Notes under the pieces: generated by a model | Databases searched by the model: none | What the model was told of the DNA's origin: nothing | What the model saw: only the letters and a program-made list of their open reading frames with translations | IMG/VR virus record: IMGVR_UViG_3300043464_001173 | Location: 1 to 44,090 of that record | Length of the DNA: 44,090 nt | DNA from: a virus | Reading direction: 5' to 3' (one strand) | Program-made: the position numbers and the translations under genes | Part shown: positions 13,898 to 19,720 of the stretch, one piece after another | Layout: every line of letters starts with the position of its first letter | Position numbering within the stretch: the stretch's first letter is position 1

Positions 13898-14314
13898 CTA
13901 AATATCTATACGGTCCACACTGGATGATAGGTACGCAACGCCTTCAGGATATGATACAGAATCAAAATCAATGTCATGAATTAAATTCTGTGCACTCTCT
14001 TCATCACGTGCATTAACTGTAACTGAATACATTACTGTAACTTCAAGTTCAAATTCTTTTGTTAACTCAAAGCCACAGATGCTAGCAATCTCTTCTGCAT
14101 CTGATTCTGTAATTTGTGCATTGTCAAGTGCCTCTAAGGTCCACTCTTGCATTTCATTACGCATACGGTTGCGCTCTGCAGCCTCACCATATGAGCGCTG
14201 AGTTACTGTTTGAATGTGTGATTCAAGATTAGCAATACGCTCTTTGTTTGATACTAATTGTGACTCAAGAAATTCTCGTGTCATGTAGTGTGTGTCTTTT
14301 GTTAGTTGGTCCAT
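13898..14314 (-). CDS. Hypothetical protein with coiled coil, 138 aa
   Basis: Residues 10-60 (REFLESQLVSNKERIANLES and on) are coiled-coil-like; residues 92-125 (ELTKEFELEVTVMYSVTVNA) form beta strands, then RDEESAQNLIHD, a pattern seen in phage proteins that carry one short sensor-like ferredoxin fold. The start at 14314 was chosen for its position after a TTGACT-N17-TACAAT promoter. No function known. Confidence 0.6.
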   Translation of the reverse strand: MDQLTKDTHYMTREFLESQLVSNKERIANLESHIQTVTQRSYGEAAERNRMRNEMQEWTLEALDNAQITESDAEEIASICGFELTKEFELEVTVMYSVTVNARDEESAQNLIHDIDFDSVSYPEGVAYLSSSVDRIDI

Positions 14315-14345
14315 TGGGGGCCTGCTTTCTGTTTGTTTGGTTAAT

Positions 14346-14383
14346 TTAATTGTACTAGATTTTGACGGGGGAGTCAAATACCC
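14346..14383 (-). promoter_or_regulatory. Sigma70-type promoter overlapping a GGGGGAG/CTCCCCC hairpin
   Basis: Minus strand TTGACT, 17-base spacer, TACAAT. The -35 and spacer lie in a hairpin (GGGGGAG and CTCCCCC) that also directly follows the stop of the 14404-14829 gene. Terminator and promoter seem to share the same DNA. Confidence 0.5.
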
Positions 14384-14403
14384 TCCCCCATCTCTCAATC
14401 TAA

Positions 14404-14829
14404 TTAGAGATAACGAGCAATAGCATTGTATGTAGAAGTATTAACTACTTCCTCATCTGTCATCTTGAGAATACGAATAGCGTTCTCAATTTCCTGCTTC
14501 TGCTCTAGGTAGGTATGACGACCCATTTGCTCAAACTCACGCTCAGGCTCTACTGGCAGACCTTCTTTAGATACTGTCAGGTCAAAGTCAATGTTGAGAG
14601 TGTTGTTCCAAGCACGATAGTTAGTACGGAAGTTTTCTGCCTTCTTGATGTTTGCTACTGCATACTCAACAAGTTCCTTCTGCCACTTCTCATAAGCCTT
14701 CTTATACTTTGCTTCGTTTGCTTCTTGTGAGGTGTAAGACTTTTCTAGTTCTGCTAGACGAGTTTCTAGTGCCTTGATTACCTTTGGTGTTGCGATTTTT
14801 ACTGAGATGGATTTCCCGTTTCTTGCCAT
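14404..14829 (-). CDS. Hypothetical coiled-coil phage protein, 141 aa
   Basis: Residues 16-60 form a long coiled coil (KVIKALETRLAELEKSYTSQ and on) and the C-terminal part (EIENAIRILKMTDEEVVNTS) is helical. I associate this layout with an actinophage early protein of unknown function. TTTCTTGCC precedes the start and promoter 2 lies about 35 bases upstream. Confidence 0.6.
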   Translation of the reverse strand: MARNGKSISVKIATPKVIKALETRLAELEKSYTSQEANEAKYKKAYEKWQKELVEYAVANIKKAENFRTNYRAWNNTLNIDFDLTVSKEGLPVEPEREFEQMGRHTYLEQKQEIENAIRILKMTDEEVVNTSTYNAIARYL

Positions 14830-14861
14830 GTGTTTTCTCTTTTCTTTTGGTGGTTGATTAT

Positions 14862-14883
14862 AGTATAGGGGGTTGGTCTGACA
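14862..14883 (-). promoter_or_regulatory. TGTCAG-N10-TANNNT promoter 2
   Basis: Minus strand TGTCAG (14883-14878), ten bases, TATACT (14867-14862), upstream of the 141-residue coiled-coil gene. Confidence 0.65.
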
Positions 14884-14893
14884 TTTTTAGTGT

Positions 14894-14917
14894 GAGCAGT
14901 TTAGAGTCATGCTCAGG
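14894..14917 (-). repeat. 24-nt hairpin element, copy C
   Basis: GAGCAGTTTAGAGTCATGCTC plus AGG. It lies 16 bases after the stop of the 14934-15101 gene and 10 bases before promoter 2, with no T-run on the minus strand. Confidence 0.6.
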
Positions 14918-14933
14918 ACATAGAACTAACTAA

Positions 14934-15101
14934 TTACGCATTAGCCTTCCATGTTGTCCAGCGTGTGTTGCCATTTACATCTAACTTCACACGAACTGTG
15001 TCCTTTGCAGTAGGTGAGATTTCAAGAATTGTTCCTGTTACCTTTGACTTCTGAGATGTGTAGAGGTCGCCTACCTTGTATGTGTTTGTTGCTACTGTCA
15101 T
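14934..15101 (-). CDS. Small beta-barrel-like protein, 55 aa
   Basis: MTVATNTYKVGDLYTSQKSK then VTGTILEISPTAKDTVRVKL: an SH3/KOW-like small barrel. It resembles the 69-residue protein at 17186-17395 (short beta protein with KLYTI..VGKTYRS..GVI). The start at 15101 was chosen for AAGGAG upstream. Its transcript begins near 15129 from promoter 3. Confidence 0.6.
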   Translation of the reverse strand: MTVATNTYKVGDLYTSQKSKVTGTILEISPTAKDTVRVKLDVNGNTRWTTWKANA

Positions 15102-15135
15102 GTTTTTTCTCCTTGTTAGTTTGTTGTATGTATTA

Positions 15136-15157
15136 AGTATAACATTTCCTACTGACA
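15136..15157 (-). promoter_or_regulatory. TGTCAG-N10-TANNNT promoter 3
   Basis: Minus strand TGTCAG (15157-15152), ten bases, TATACT (15141-15136). TTGAAA at 18 bases from the -10 is also present. Confidence 0.65.
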
Positions 15158-15206
15158 TTTTTCAACTCCATTTCTTGTATTTCTCATTATTTGAGACGCT
15201 TGCGGG

Positions 15207-15222
15207 TGTGATTTAGGTCACA
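15207..15222. promoter_or_regulatory. CRP-like palindrome
   Basis: TGTGAtttaggTCACA, perfect TGTGA-N6-TCACA, centred about 85 bases upstream of the start predicted from promoter 3. Confidence 0.65.
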
Positions 15223-15289
15223 TTATTGGGTTATCAAGAACAATAATAACCCTATTAGAGATAATAGAACGAACATGTCCATTTTGTCC

Positions 15290-16012
15290 TCATTTCTTAC
15301 TTGATGAGAATACGATGTCACTCTTAGAGTATACACACAATGAGCAAGAAACGCAAGCGGAACCCTTAGTAGAGATAAGTGGAATAGCCTTCTTATTCTC
15401 AGGACACTTAGCGCCTACCTTGCCAATCATCTCTTTCATGTCTGCCTGTCCTACTAAGAAATTCTTAGCAAGGTATGCAAGCTTTACGCCATGATCATTT
15501 TTCAGGGTAACGCCAATAGACTTATTCTCACTATCCGTAGAGTAATAGAGAGATAGATTAGGAATGTCTTTTAACATTACTGCTGCACTCTTCACACGTG
15601 TGTATACCCAGAACTGAATATCAGGATGATTAAGAATGACATGCTTCCATGCGAACGTATAAGTATCATTAAAGAAATCGCCGTCCCAGTGAATACGAAA
15701 TAGCATAGGTGCCTCACGCTTTACACAATCAGCCTTAAAATCTTTAATCATCTCTTCAAGCAATGCTTCAATCGTATCATGATCAGCGTCTTTAACTAAT
15801 TCCCAATTGTGCAATAAGTTTTTCTTTACTGTTGGGAAGACTTTTTCCAATTTGCCAGCATAACAAACACTCTCGCATACGCTAGTCGCTCCAGGGCATG
15901 AGTACGCCTTTCCTGCGGGGAGACCAAACGTGTTGGCGATACTTGCTTGTTTTCCATTAGGGGTGACGGCATTTGCTACTTTCCTATCTTTGCTTCTGAG
16001 TAATTTAGTCAT
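15290..16012 (-). CDS. GP88-like phage protein with cysteine clusters
   Basis: A 240-residue protein. The N-terminal half has AYSCPGATSVCESVCYAGK (residues 36-54), and the C-terminal part has ACVSCSLCVYSK (about 222-233), so seven or more cysteines could hold a metal or Fe-S centre. FRIHWDGDFFN at about 105-115 is a conserved core. The pattern matches the family of mycobacteriophage L5 gene product 88 as I remember it; its function is not established. An in-frame ATG is used and the upstream 46-residue gene ends six bases before it. Confidence 0.7.
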   Translation of the reverse strand: MTKLLRSKDRKVANAVTPNGKQASIANTFGLPAGKAYSCPGATSVCESVCYAGKLEKVFPTVKKNLLHNWELVKDADHDTIEALLEEMIKDFKADCVKREAPMLFRIHWDGDFFNDTYTFAWKHVILNHPDIQFWVYTRVKSAAVMLKDIPNLSLYYSTDSENKSIGVTLKNDHGVKLAYLAKNFLVGQADMKEMIGKVGAKCPENKKAIPLISTKGSACVSCSLCVYSKSDIVFSSSKK

Positions 16013-16017
16013 GGTGG

Positions 16018-16158
16018 CTACTCGCTTTCTTTACTTAATTTTAGCATTTGGGACTGACATTTTTTTCTATTGTATTTCTTTTTATTTGGGACAGCGGAGG
16101 CTGCATTAGAACGACGTAATTCCATTAATCGTCTTAATTCCTCAGCATTTTTCTTCAT
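16018..16158 (-). CDS. Hypothetical basic protein, 46 aa
   Basis: MKKNAEELRRLMELRRSNAA, then KKKYNRKKCQSQMLKLSKES. Very basic and helical; may bind nucleic acid. The promoter TTGATA-N17-TAAGAT-N6-ATG makes it leaderless. Promoter 4 for the GP88-like gene lies inside its coding region. Confidence 0.5.
   Translation of the reverse strand: MKKNAEELRRLMELRRSNAASAVPNKKKYNRKKCQSQMLKLSKESE
16038..16059 (-). promoter_or_regulatory. TGTCAG-N10-TANNNT promoter 4
   Basis: Minus strand TGTCAG (16059-16054), ten bases, TAAAAT (16043-16038), about 26 bases upstream of the GP88-like start. Confidence 0.6.
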
Positions 16159-16203
16159 GTAATAATCTTACCAGAAATGGGGAAAAATATCAACTTACGT
16201 AAT

Positions 16204-16219
16204 TGTGGCGTAGATCACA
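16204..16219. promoter_or_regulatory. CRP-like site, one mismatch
   Basis: TGTGGcgtagaTCACA, centred about 53 bases upstream of the leaderless start at 16158, followed at once by the GGGCC hairpin. Confidence 0.5.
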
Positions 16220-16238
16220 GGGCCGTCGGGCCCTTTTT
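16220..16238 (+). terminator. GGGCC-GTCG-GGCCC hairpin with T-run on plus strand
   Basis: The T-run (five T) follows the stem on the plus strand although genes on both sides are on the minus strand. It contains GTCGGGC. It may block antisense reading or be a protein site. Confidence 0.35.
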
Positions 16239-16470
16239 AGTCTAAGTAAACGTACCAATCAACTTCTTCATCAAATGCAAACTGAACAACTTCTGATTCA
16301 CCAAAATCATTTGTGATTTCAATGTCATAGTTATCTCCTGTTGAATCGCATTCAATAAAAGTTACTTCAACGATTTCATCATTGTAACTAATAAGATCGC
16401 CAATCTGCAATGCATCAACTTTCAATGCATCAGCTTTTACAAGTTCCATGTCATTTATTGTAGCACTCAT
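16237..16470 (-). CDS. Hypothetical acidic protein, 77 aa
   Basis: Residues 18-45 (VDALQIGDLISYNDEIVEVT) look like a small barrel with a GDLI turn, similar to small actinophage early proteins. No function known. One-base gap to the upstream gene. Confidence 0.6.
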   Translation of the reverse strand: MSATINDMELVKADALKVDALQIGDLISYNDEIVEVTFIECDSTGDNYDIEITNDFGESEVVQFAFDEEVDWYVYLD

Positions 16471-16791
16471 TTATTCTAACCCCAATCCTAATTCAAATCC
16501 TAAGTCTTCATCATAGTCTTCAACGTTTTCTGGCAACCATGCGTGTAGGTGGTGTTGCTCAATGATAGCCCAAACTGGTGCAGAGGTTAAGCCCTTGTAA
16601 GAAATACCATCTGGCATTTCAATAGTCTCGTCCCACTTATCCTCATGAGCAAAATCAATAGCCTGTATGCATACTGGCACCATGCTTAGTGGTACTGGTG
16701 GATAGTGATTACCTTGTAAGTGATAACCAATAGCCTGTTCAAGGCTTATGTCAATGTTTTCTGCTAAGTCTTGTGCAAAATTACTTCCCAT
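16471..16791 (-). CDS. Conserved actinophage-type protein, 106 aa
   Basis: YHLQGNHYPPVPLSMVPVCI near residue 24 is a distinctive block that I associate with conserved proteins of unknown function in actinophages. The C-terminal region is acidic (ENVEDYDEDLGFELGLGLE). The ATG overlaps the upstream stop by one base. Confidence 0.6.
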   Translation of the reverse strand: MGSNFAQDLAENIDISLEQAIGYHLQGNHYPPVPLSMVPVCIQAIDFAHEDKWDETIEMPDGISYKGLTSAPVWAIIEQHHLHAWLPENVEDYDEDLGFELGLGLE

Positions 16792-17006
16792 TATCGTGTT
16801 ACCACCAATCCTGTTGTGTAAAGAGTTTTTGTGTGCATCTTGCCACTAGGTTCTGACAAGTTAATTGTTGCGTATTCCTTAGCATCTCCACTATCAACAA
16901 ATTGCTGGAAAGTTTCAACGGCAGATAAAGCATCACTATAACGACCAATCCAAACAGGTGCAGAGGCAGAGTCATAGGTAGCGGTGACAGAGTATAGGTA
17001 TTCCAT
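16791..17006 (-). CDS. Hypothetical protein, 71 aa
   Basis: MEYLYSVTATYDSASAPVWI then RYSDALSAVETFQQFVDSGD: a small alpha/beta protein. One-base overlaps with both neighbours. No family recognised. Confidence 0.6.
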   Translation of the reverse strand: MEYLYSVTATYDSASAPVWIGRYSDALSAVETFQQFVDSGDAKEYATINLSEPSGKMHTKTLYTTGLVVTR

Positions 17007-17182
17007 TATGCGTTCTCCAATGTGTATTCGTTTAATTCATTACTAGCGTACCATGCGGTGTATTCATTGTAAAGCATGACACCCTTGTCACACTCACAAA
17101 ATTCTGAGTCGTATTCGCCATTAGTGCTACCCCAAAAGAGTACGCCCTCATCATAGCAATCCATGCAATCCCATGTATTCAT
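17006..17182 (-). CDS. Zinc-binding-like acidic protein, 58 aa
   Basis: MNTWDCMDCYDEGVLFWGST and SEFCECDKGVMLYN: C-x2-C and C-x-C pairs in an acidic background. Probably a small zinc ribbon. Three bases after the stop of the upstream gene at 17186. Confidence 0.6.
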   Translation of the reverse strand: MNTWDCMDCYDEGVLFWGSTNGEYDSEFCECDKGVMLYNEYTAWYASNELNEYTLENA

Positions 17183-17185
17183 TAT

Positions 17186-17395
17186 TTATTCTCCAATCTT
17201 TACTGCAACAGTAGCATAGCGGTCTGACAAATAGGAAGGCGTGTCAATCTGTACGACATACGCCTCAGTATTTTCTCCATACCAAATTCCTTCACGCTTT
17301 TCTGCGTGTGTGATTACACCCTCAAAGTGGCGGTTTCGTGAGCGATAAGTTTTTCCTACAAGTAGGTTTTCTATTGTGTATAGTTTAGTAGCCAT
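17186..17395 (-). CDS. Small beta protein, 69 aa
   Basis: MATKLYTIENLLVGKTYRSR followed by GVITHAEKREGIW: a short barrel-like protein that resembles the 55-residue protein at 14934. The start at 17395 was chosen for AAGAGGTTGCC upstream; promoter 5 is about 45 bases upstream. Heads the operon down to 16237. Confidence 0.6.
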   Translation of the reverse strand: MATKLYTIENLLVGKTYRSRNRHFEGVITHAEKREGIWYGENTEAYVVQIDTPSYLSDRYATVAVKIGE

Positions 17396-17439
17396 GTGGC
17401 AACCTCTTTCTTTTTGTTTAATTACTTTATTACTCTGTA

Positions 17440-17461
17440 ATCCTATCATGGCTGGCTGACA
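17440..17461 (-). promoter_or_regulatory. TGTCAG-N10-TANNNT promoter 5
   Basis: Minus strand TGTCAG (17461-17456), ten bases, TAGGAT (17445-17440). No canonical -35 is visible. Confidence 0.65.
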
Positions 17462-17510
17462 AAAATCTAATTACTGGCTAGTAAATCCAAATAGTGAGAC
17501 GCTCAATAAA

Positions 17511-17526
17511 TGTGAGAAAAATCACA
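17511..17526. promoter_or_regulatory. CRP-like palindrome
   Basis: TGTGAgaaaaaTCACA, perfect, about 85 bases upstream of the start predicted from promoter 5. A DnaA-type box TTATCCACA follows at 17538-17546 and GTCGGGC at 17565-17571. Confidence 0.65.
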
Positions 17527-17590
17527 ACCACGTAAAGTTATCCACAACAGCCTGTGGAAAACCTGTCGGGCAGCTTTTTTGAAAAAGATC

Positions 17591-17614
17591 AAGCAGTTTT
17601 AAAACTTGCTTAGG
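17591..17614 (-). repeat. 24-nt hairpin element, copy D
   Basis: AAGCAGTTTTAAAACTTGCTT plus AGG. The minus strand continues GATCTTTTTC, so it can act as the terminator of the 17624-17848 gene; the plus strand also has a T-run. Confidence 0.6.
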
Positions 17615-17623
17615 TTTTTTATT

Positions 17624-17848
17624 TTACAGGTTAGGATTGTATCTTGTTGATTGTTGCATGTGTGCAAACACATCTTGTTCATCTACCATGCAAGCAGAAT
17701 AAAACTTGTCCTCATCAAATCTAGGATTGTCAGAAGCAAACCACTCACTGAATTCAAAAACTAAATCTTGAAATTCTAGTGAATCAATTTTGTTGATAAA
17801 CTTATTTAGAATCTTTGCAGTTTCTACATAGTCTTTGCGTGTCATCAT
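17624..17848 (-). CDS. Hypothetical acidic protein, 74 aa
   Basis: MMTRKDYVETAKILNKFINK then FSEWFASDNPRFDEDKFYSA. The segment DNPRFDxxKF is common in small phage proteins from many hosts. No function known. One-base overlap with the upstream gene. Confidence 0.65.
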   Translation of the reverse strand: MMTRKDYVETAKILNKFINKIDSLEFQDLVFEFSEWFASDNPRFDEDKFYSACMVDEQDVFAHMQQSTRYNPNL

Positions 17849-18051
17849 TACTCTGCCACCTTTAGGATTGCATAGGACCCGCCTGCGTTAATTTCATCAA
17901 GGATAGGACCTAACTTTGGAGCGATTAACTCTTTCAACATTCCTTCAAGCATTGTTATTTGCATTTCATGAGGTAACGCTGACATTCTTGCAGTTACAGG
18001 GTGGCCCTCTGCAAACTCTGTGACGAACTTTAGATTGTGTTCAATTTTCAT
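17848..18051 (-). CDS. Hypothetical protein, 67 aa
   Basis: MKIEHNLKFVTEFAEGHPVT then ARMSALPHEMQITMLEGMLK. Helical second half. The start at 18051 overlaps the upstream stop by one base, which decides it against a longer ORF. Confidence 0.6.
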   Translation of the reverse strand: MKIEHNLKFVTEFAEGHPVTARMSALPHEMQITMLEGMLKELIAPKLGPILDEINAGGSYAILKVAE

Positions 18052-18236
18052 TATAGTGAAGCCTTTCCTCGTAGTGTTCCAGTAATTCCTAGAGTGTCGC
18101 AAGCGACTTTAACAGATACGCCAACAGGTAAAGTGTTAGGGTAAGTTGTGATGAATTGAGCAACAGCACCTTTTGAAGGTAGGCTGATTTTTTTTGTTGA
18201 ACCTGAAAAGGTTTCTAGTGTTACAGTGTATGACAT
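18051..18236 (-). CDS. Hypothetical protein, 61 aa
   Basis: MSYTVTLETFSGSTKKISLP then PVGVSVKVACDTLGITGTLR: a beta-rich small protein. The second ATG at 18236 has AAAGG ten bases upstream, better than the first. Transcribed from promoter 6 with 17848 and 17624. Confidence 0.6.
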   Translation of the reverse strand: MSYTVTLETFSGSTKKISLPSKGAVAQFITTYPNTLPVGVSVKVACDTLGITGTLRGKASL

Positions 18237-18268
18237 GGATGTCATCCTTTCGTTAAGTTGATAAGACT

Positions 18269-18290
18269 ATCTTATCTCATGGGGCTGACA
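18269..18290 (-). promoter_or_regulatory. TGTCAG-N10-TANNNT promoter 6
   Basis: Minus strand TGTCAG (18290-18285), ten bases, TAAGAT (18274-18269). No canonical -35. Confidence 0.65.
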
Positions 18291-18318
18291 AATCTTGGCA
18301 TTTATTCGCTAGGCTCAC

Positions 18319-18334
18319 TGTGATTTGCATCACA
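18319..18334. promoter_or_regulatory. CRP-like palindrome
   Basis: TGTGAtttgcaTCACA, perfect, centred about 64 bases upstream of the start predicted from promoter 6. Confidence 0.65.
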
Positions 18335-18494
18335 TTTATTTGCTAGGCTCACTGCCTGATTTATCTTTATTTAATTGTATAAGTAGAATACTACACTACA
18401 AAAGCCAAAAAGTCAAGACGACACGCCGTAAATTGGAGAAATAATCGTGTGACCTTAAACACATTATTCCTGAGAGTCAACTGAGAGTGCCCGA

Positions 18495-18530
18495 CAAAAA
18501 ATCGCAGCTTTTTATTTCTGCGATCTTTTT
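18495..18530. terminator. Bidirectional stem-loop terminator
   Basis: ATCGCAG (18501-18507) pairs with CTGCGAT (18518-18524); a T-run follows on both strands. It ends the operon of tiny genes 19278-18533. Confidence 0.75.
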
Positions 18531-18532
18531 TA

Positions 18533-18592
18533 TTAACTATGAATTGCAATTACAAAAGCAAAACAAGTTATTGCGATTAGAATAACTAACAT
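18533..18592 (-). CDS. 19-residue membrane peptide
   Basis: MLVILIAITCFAFVIAIHS, almost wholly hydrophobic. GGAGGAAAACTA precedes the ATG and the start overlaps the previous stop by one base (TAATG), the same coupling used by the three genes upstream, which is why I call such a short ORF. Confidence 0.5.
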   Translation of the reverse strand: MLVILIAITCFAFVIAIHS

Positions 18593-18738
18593 TAGTTTTC
18601 CTCCAATAATTCTAAAATCATTTGCAAATCTTTTTCATTTAGCAAAACTTGAGAAGCACCCCAAAGCCATGCAAGATAATTATCTCCATGCTTTTCTTTT
18701 GCAAGAGTAGCAATGTCTTTTGTTAAAACTTCGTTCAT
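18592..18738 (-). CDS. Hypothetical protein, 48 aa
   Basis: MNEVLTKDIATLAKEKHGDN then YLAWLWGASQVLLNEKDLQM. Helical. GGAG before the ATG; TAATG overlaps at both ends. No family recognised. Confidence 0.6.
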   Translation of the reverse strand: MNEVLTKDIATLAKEKHGDNYLAWLWGASQVLLNEKDLQMILELLEEN

Positions 18739-18902
18739 TAGTTATTCTCCTTGTATAAAAAGTCCCAAGCCTCACGGCATAACACAATTGATTTGCAATT
18801 GTCACAACAGATAACCCCATGAGGGTTAAGGTCTAAGTCATAGACATCAACCATTGTAGATGTAGCACCGCATACTGATGCTAAAGGTAAAAAAGTACTC
18901 AT
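18738..18902 (-). CDS. Cysteine-containing small protein, 54 aa
   Basis: MSTFLPLASVCGATSTMVDV then VICCDNCKSIVLCREAWDFL. C-x2-C plus nearby cysteines suggest a zinc site. TAATG overlap with both neighbours. Confidence 0.6.
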   Translation of the reverse strand: MSTFLPLASVCGATSTMVDVYDLDLNPHGVICCDNCKSIVLCREAWDFLYKENN

Positions 18903-19048
18903 TAGTTTTCTTCTTTCTCTAAAAGGTATTGATTATTAAGAGGGCGACTATTGCTAGAGAACATAGCCTCTATGCTAGCCTTATTTTTTTCTAATTGAGC
19001 AAGTCTTTTTTCTTGCTGCTCTTTAAGTATTCTGTTATAAGTATCCAT
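18902..19048 (-). CDS. Hypothetical coiled-coil protein, 48 aa
   Basis: MDTYNRILKEQQEKRLAQLE then KNKASIEAMFSSN: one amphipathic coiled-coil helix. GGAGTAATCGT precedes the ATG. Second gene of the operon headed by 19278. Confidence 0.6.
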   Translation of the reverse strand: MDTYNRILKEQQEKRLAQLEKNKASIEAMFSSNSRPLNNQYLLEKEEN

Positions 19049-19053
19049 TACGA

Positions 19054-19278
19054 TTACTCCCAACTTCTAGTTGTAGCGAACACCTGACGATTGCTAGGTG
19101 TGTAGTTTTCTAACTCTGTTAGAGAAACTTCTAGGATAGTACCTCTTTGAGATACTAGGTCTAAGTACTCATTAGCGTATACTTCGCTAGGTACTGTTAG
19201 AGAAACATTACCAAACTCTTTTGATAGAGGGTAGTTAGGATTAGAGTTATACTCTACTTTGTATTTTAGTGAAAACAT
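19054..19278 (-). CDS. Hypothetical beta-rich protein, 74 aa
   Basis: MFSLKYKVEYNSNPNYPLSK then PSEVYANEYLDLVSQRGTIL: an alpha/beta small protein resembling the 61-residue protein 18051-18236 in layout (beta, then an NxY helix). AAAGG lies before the ATG. Transcribed from promoter 7, heading an operon of five tiny genes down to 18533. Confidence 0.6.
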   Translation of the reverse strand: MFSLKYKVEYNSNPNYPLSKEFGNVSLTVPSEVYANEYLDLVSQRGTILEVSLTELENYTPSNRQVFATTRSWE

Positions 19279-19328
19279 TTTGTTTTCCTTTCTTAGTTAA
19301 AACCTTTTTAACTTTCTTTATACTAGTA

Positions 19329-19350
19329 AGTATAACAGGGGGGTCTGACA
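19329..19350 (-). promoter_or_regulatory. TGTCAG-N10-TANNNT promoter 7
   Basis: Minus strand TGTCAG (19350-19345), ten bases, TATACT (19334-19329). Heads the operon 19278-18533. Confidence 0.68.
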
Positions 19351-19383
19351 AATTGAGGGGTACAAAACGGACATTTAGGACAT

Positions 19384-19415
19384 TGTGACGTAGAACACAT
19401 GTGACGTACATCATG
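19384..19415. promoter_or_regulatory. Two adjacent CRP-like half-degenerate sites
   Basis: TGTGAcgtagaACACA (19384-19399) abuts TGTGAcgtacaTCATG (19400-19415), centred about 69 and 85 bases upstream of the minus-strand start. DnaA-type boxes TGTGGATAA follow at 19414-19422 and 19426-19434, then GTCGGGC at 19437-19443. Confidence 0.5.
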
Positions 19416-19445
19416 TGGATAAACCTGTGGATAAGTGTCGGGCAG

Positions 19446-19461
19446 TGTGAGCGACATCACA
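19446..19461. promoter_or_regulatory. CRP-like palindrome
   Basis: TGTGAgcgacaTCACA, perfect, centred about 65 bases upstream of the plus-strand start predicted from promoter 8. It lies between two divergent promoters of the same class. Confidence 0.65.
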
Positions 19462-19489
19462 TGCGACACGCCGTGTTCAGACTTGCATT

Positions 19490-19511
19490 TGTCAGGGTAG
19501 TGTGATAGTAT
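19490..19511 (+). promoter_or_regulatory. TGTCAG-N10-TANNNT promoter 8 (plus strand)
   Basis: TGTCAG (19490-19495), ten bases, TAGTAT (19506-19511), upstream of the gene at 19547. The only plus-strand member of the class. Confidence 0.65.
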
Positions 19512-19546
19512 TCTACTATAACAAACTAAAGAAAGGTGTTCATCAA

Positions 19547-19720
19547 ATGGATACACTAAACAGAGTAAGAGCAGAGCAACAGGCTCGCTATGCAGTAGAG
19601 CACGAGAAGGCTATGGAACGCTCACCATGGATTAGAGAGAGCGTGCAAGCCTATCGCAACGCTACACCAGAGCAGATTGCTGAGGTAGAAGCCTACCGCA
19701 AGCGTGTGTATGGCTGGTAG
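19547..19720 (+). CDS. Hypothetical helical protein, 57 aa
   Basis: MDTLNRVRAEQQARYAVEHE then NATPEQIAEVEAYRKRVYGW. Helical, charged; the ATPEQIAEVEAY segment is common in small phage proteins. The start at 19547 was chosen for AAAGGTG upstream. First gene of the rightward early operon. Confidence 0.6.
   Translation: MDTLNRVRAEQQARYAVEHEKAMERSPWIRESVQAYRNATPEQIAEVEAYRKRVYGW

Larger units (their letters stand above)
18237..18532. other. Regulatory intergenic region
   Basis: No gene seen. It holds promoter 6 (18269-18290), a perfect CRP-like palindrome (18319-18334), two copies of TTATTTGCTAGGCTCACT-like sequence (TTCGCTAGGCTCACTG at about 18306 and TTGCTAGGCTCACTG at about 18341), a degenerate site TGTGAccttaaACACA (18448-18463), GCCCGAC (18489-18495) and a bidirectional terminator. 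Confidence 0.6.
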
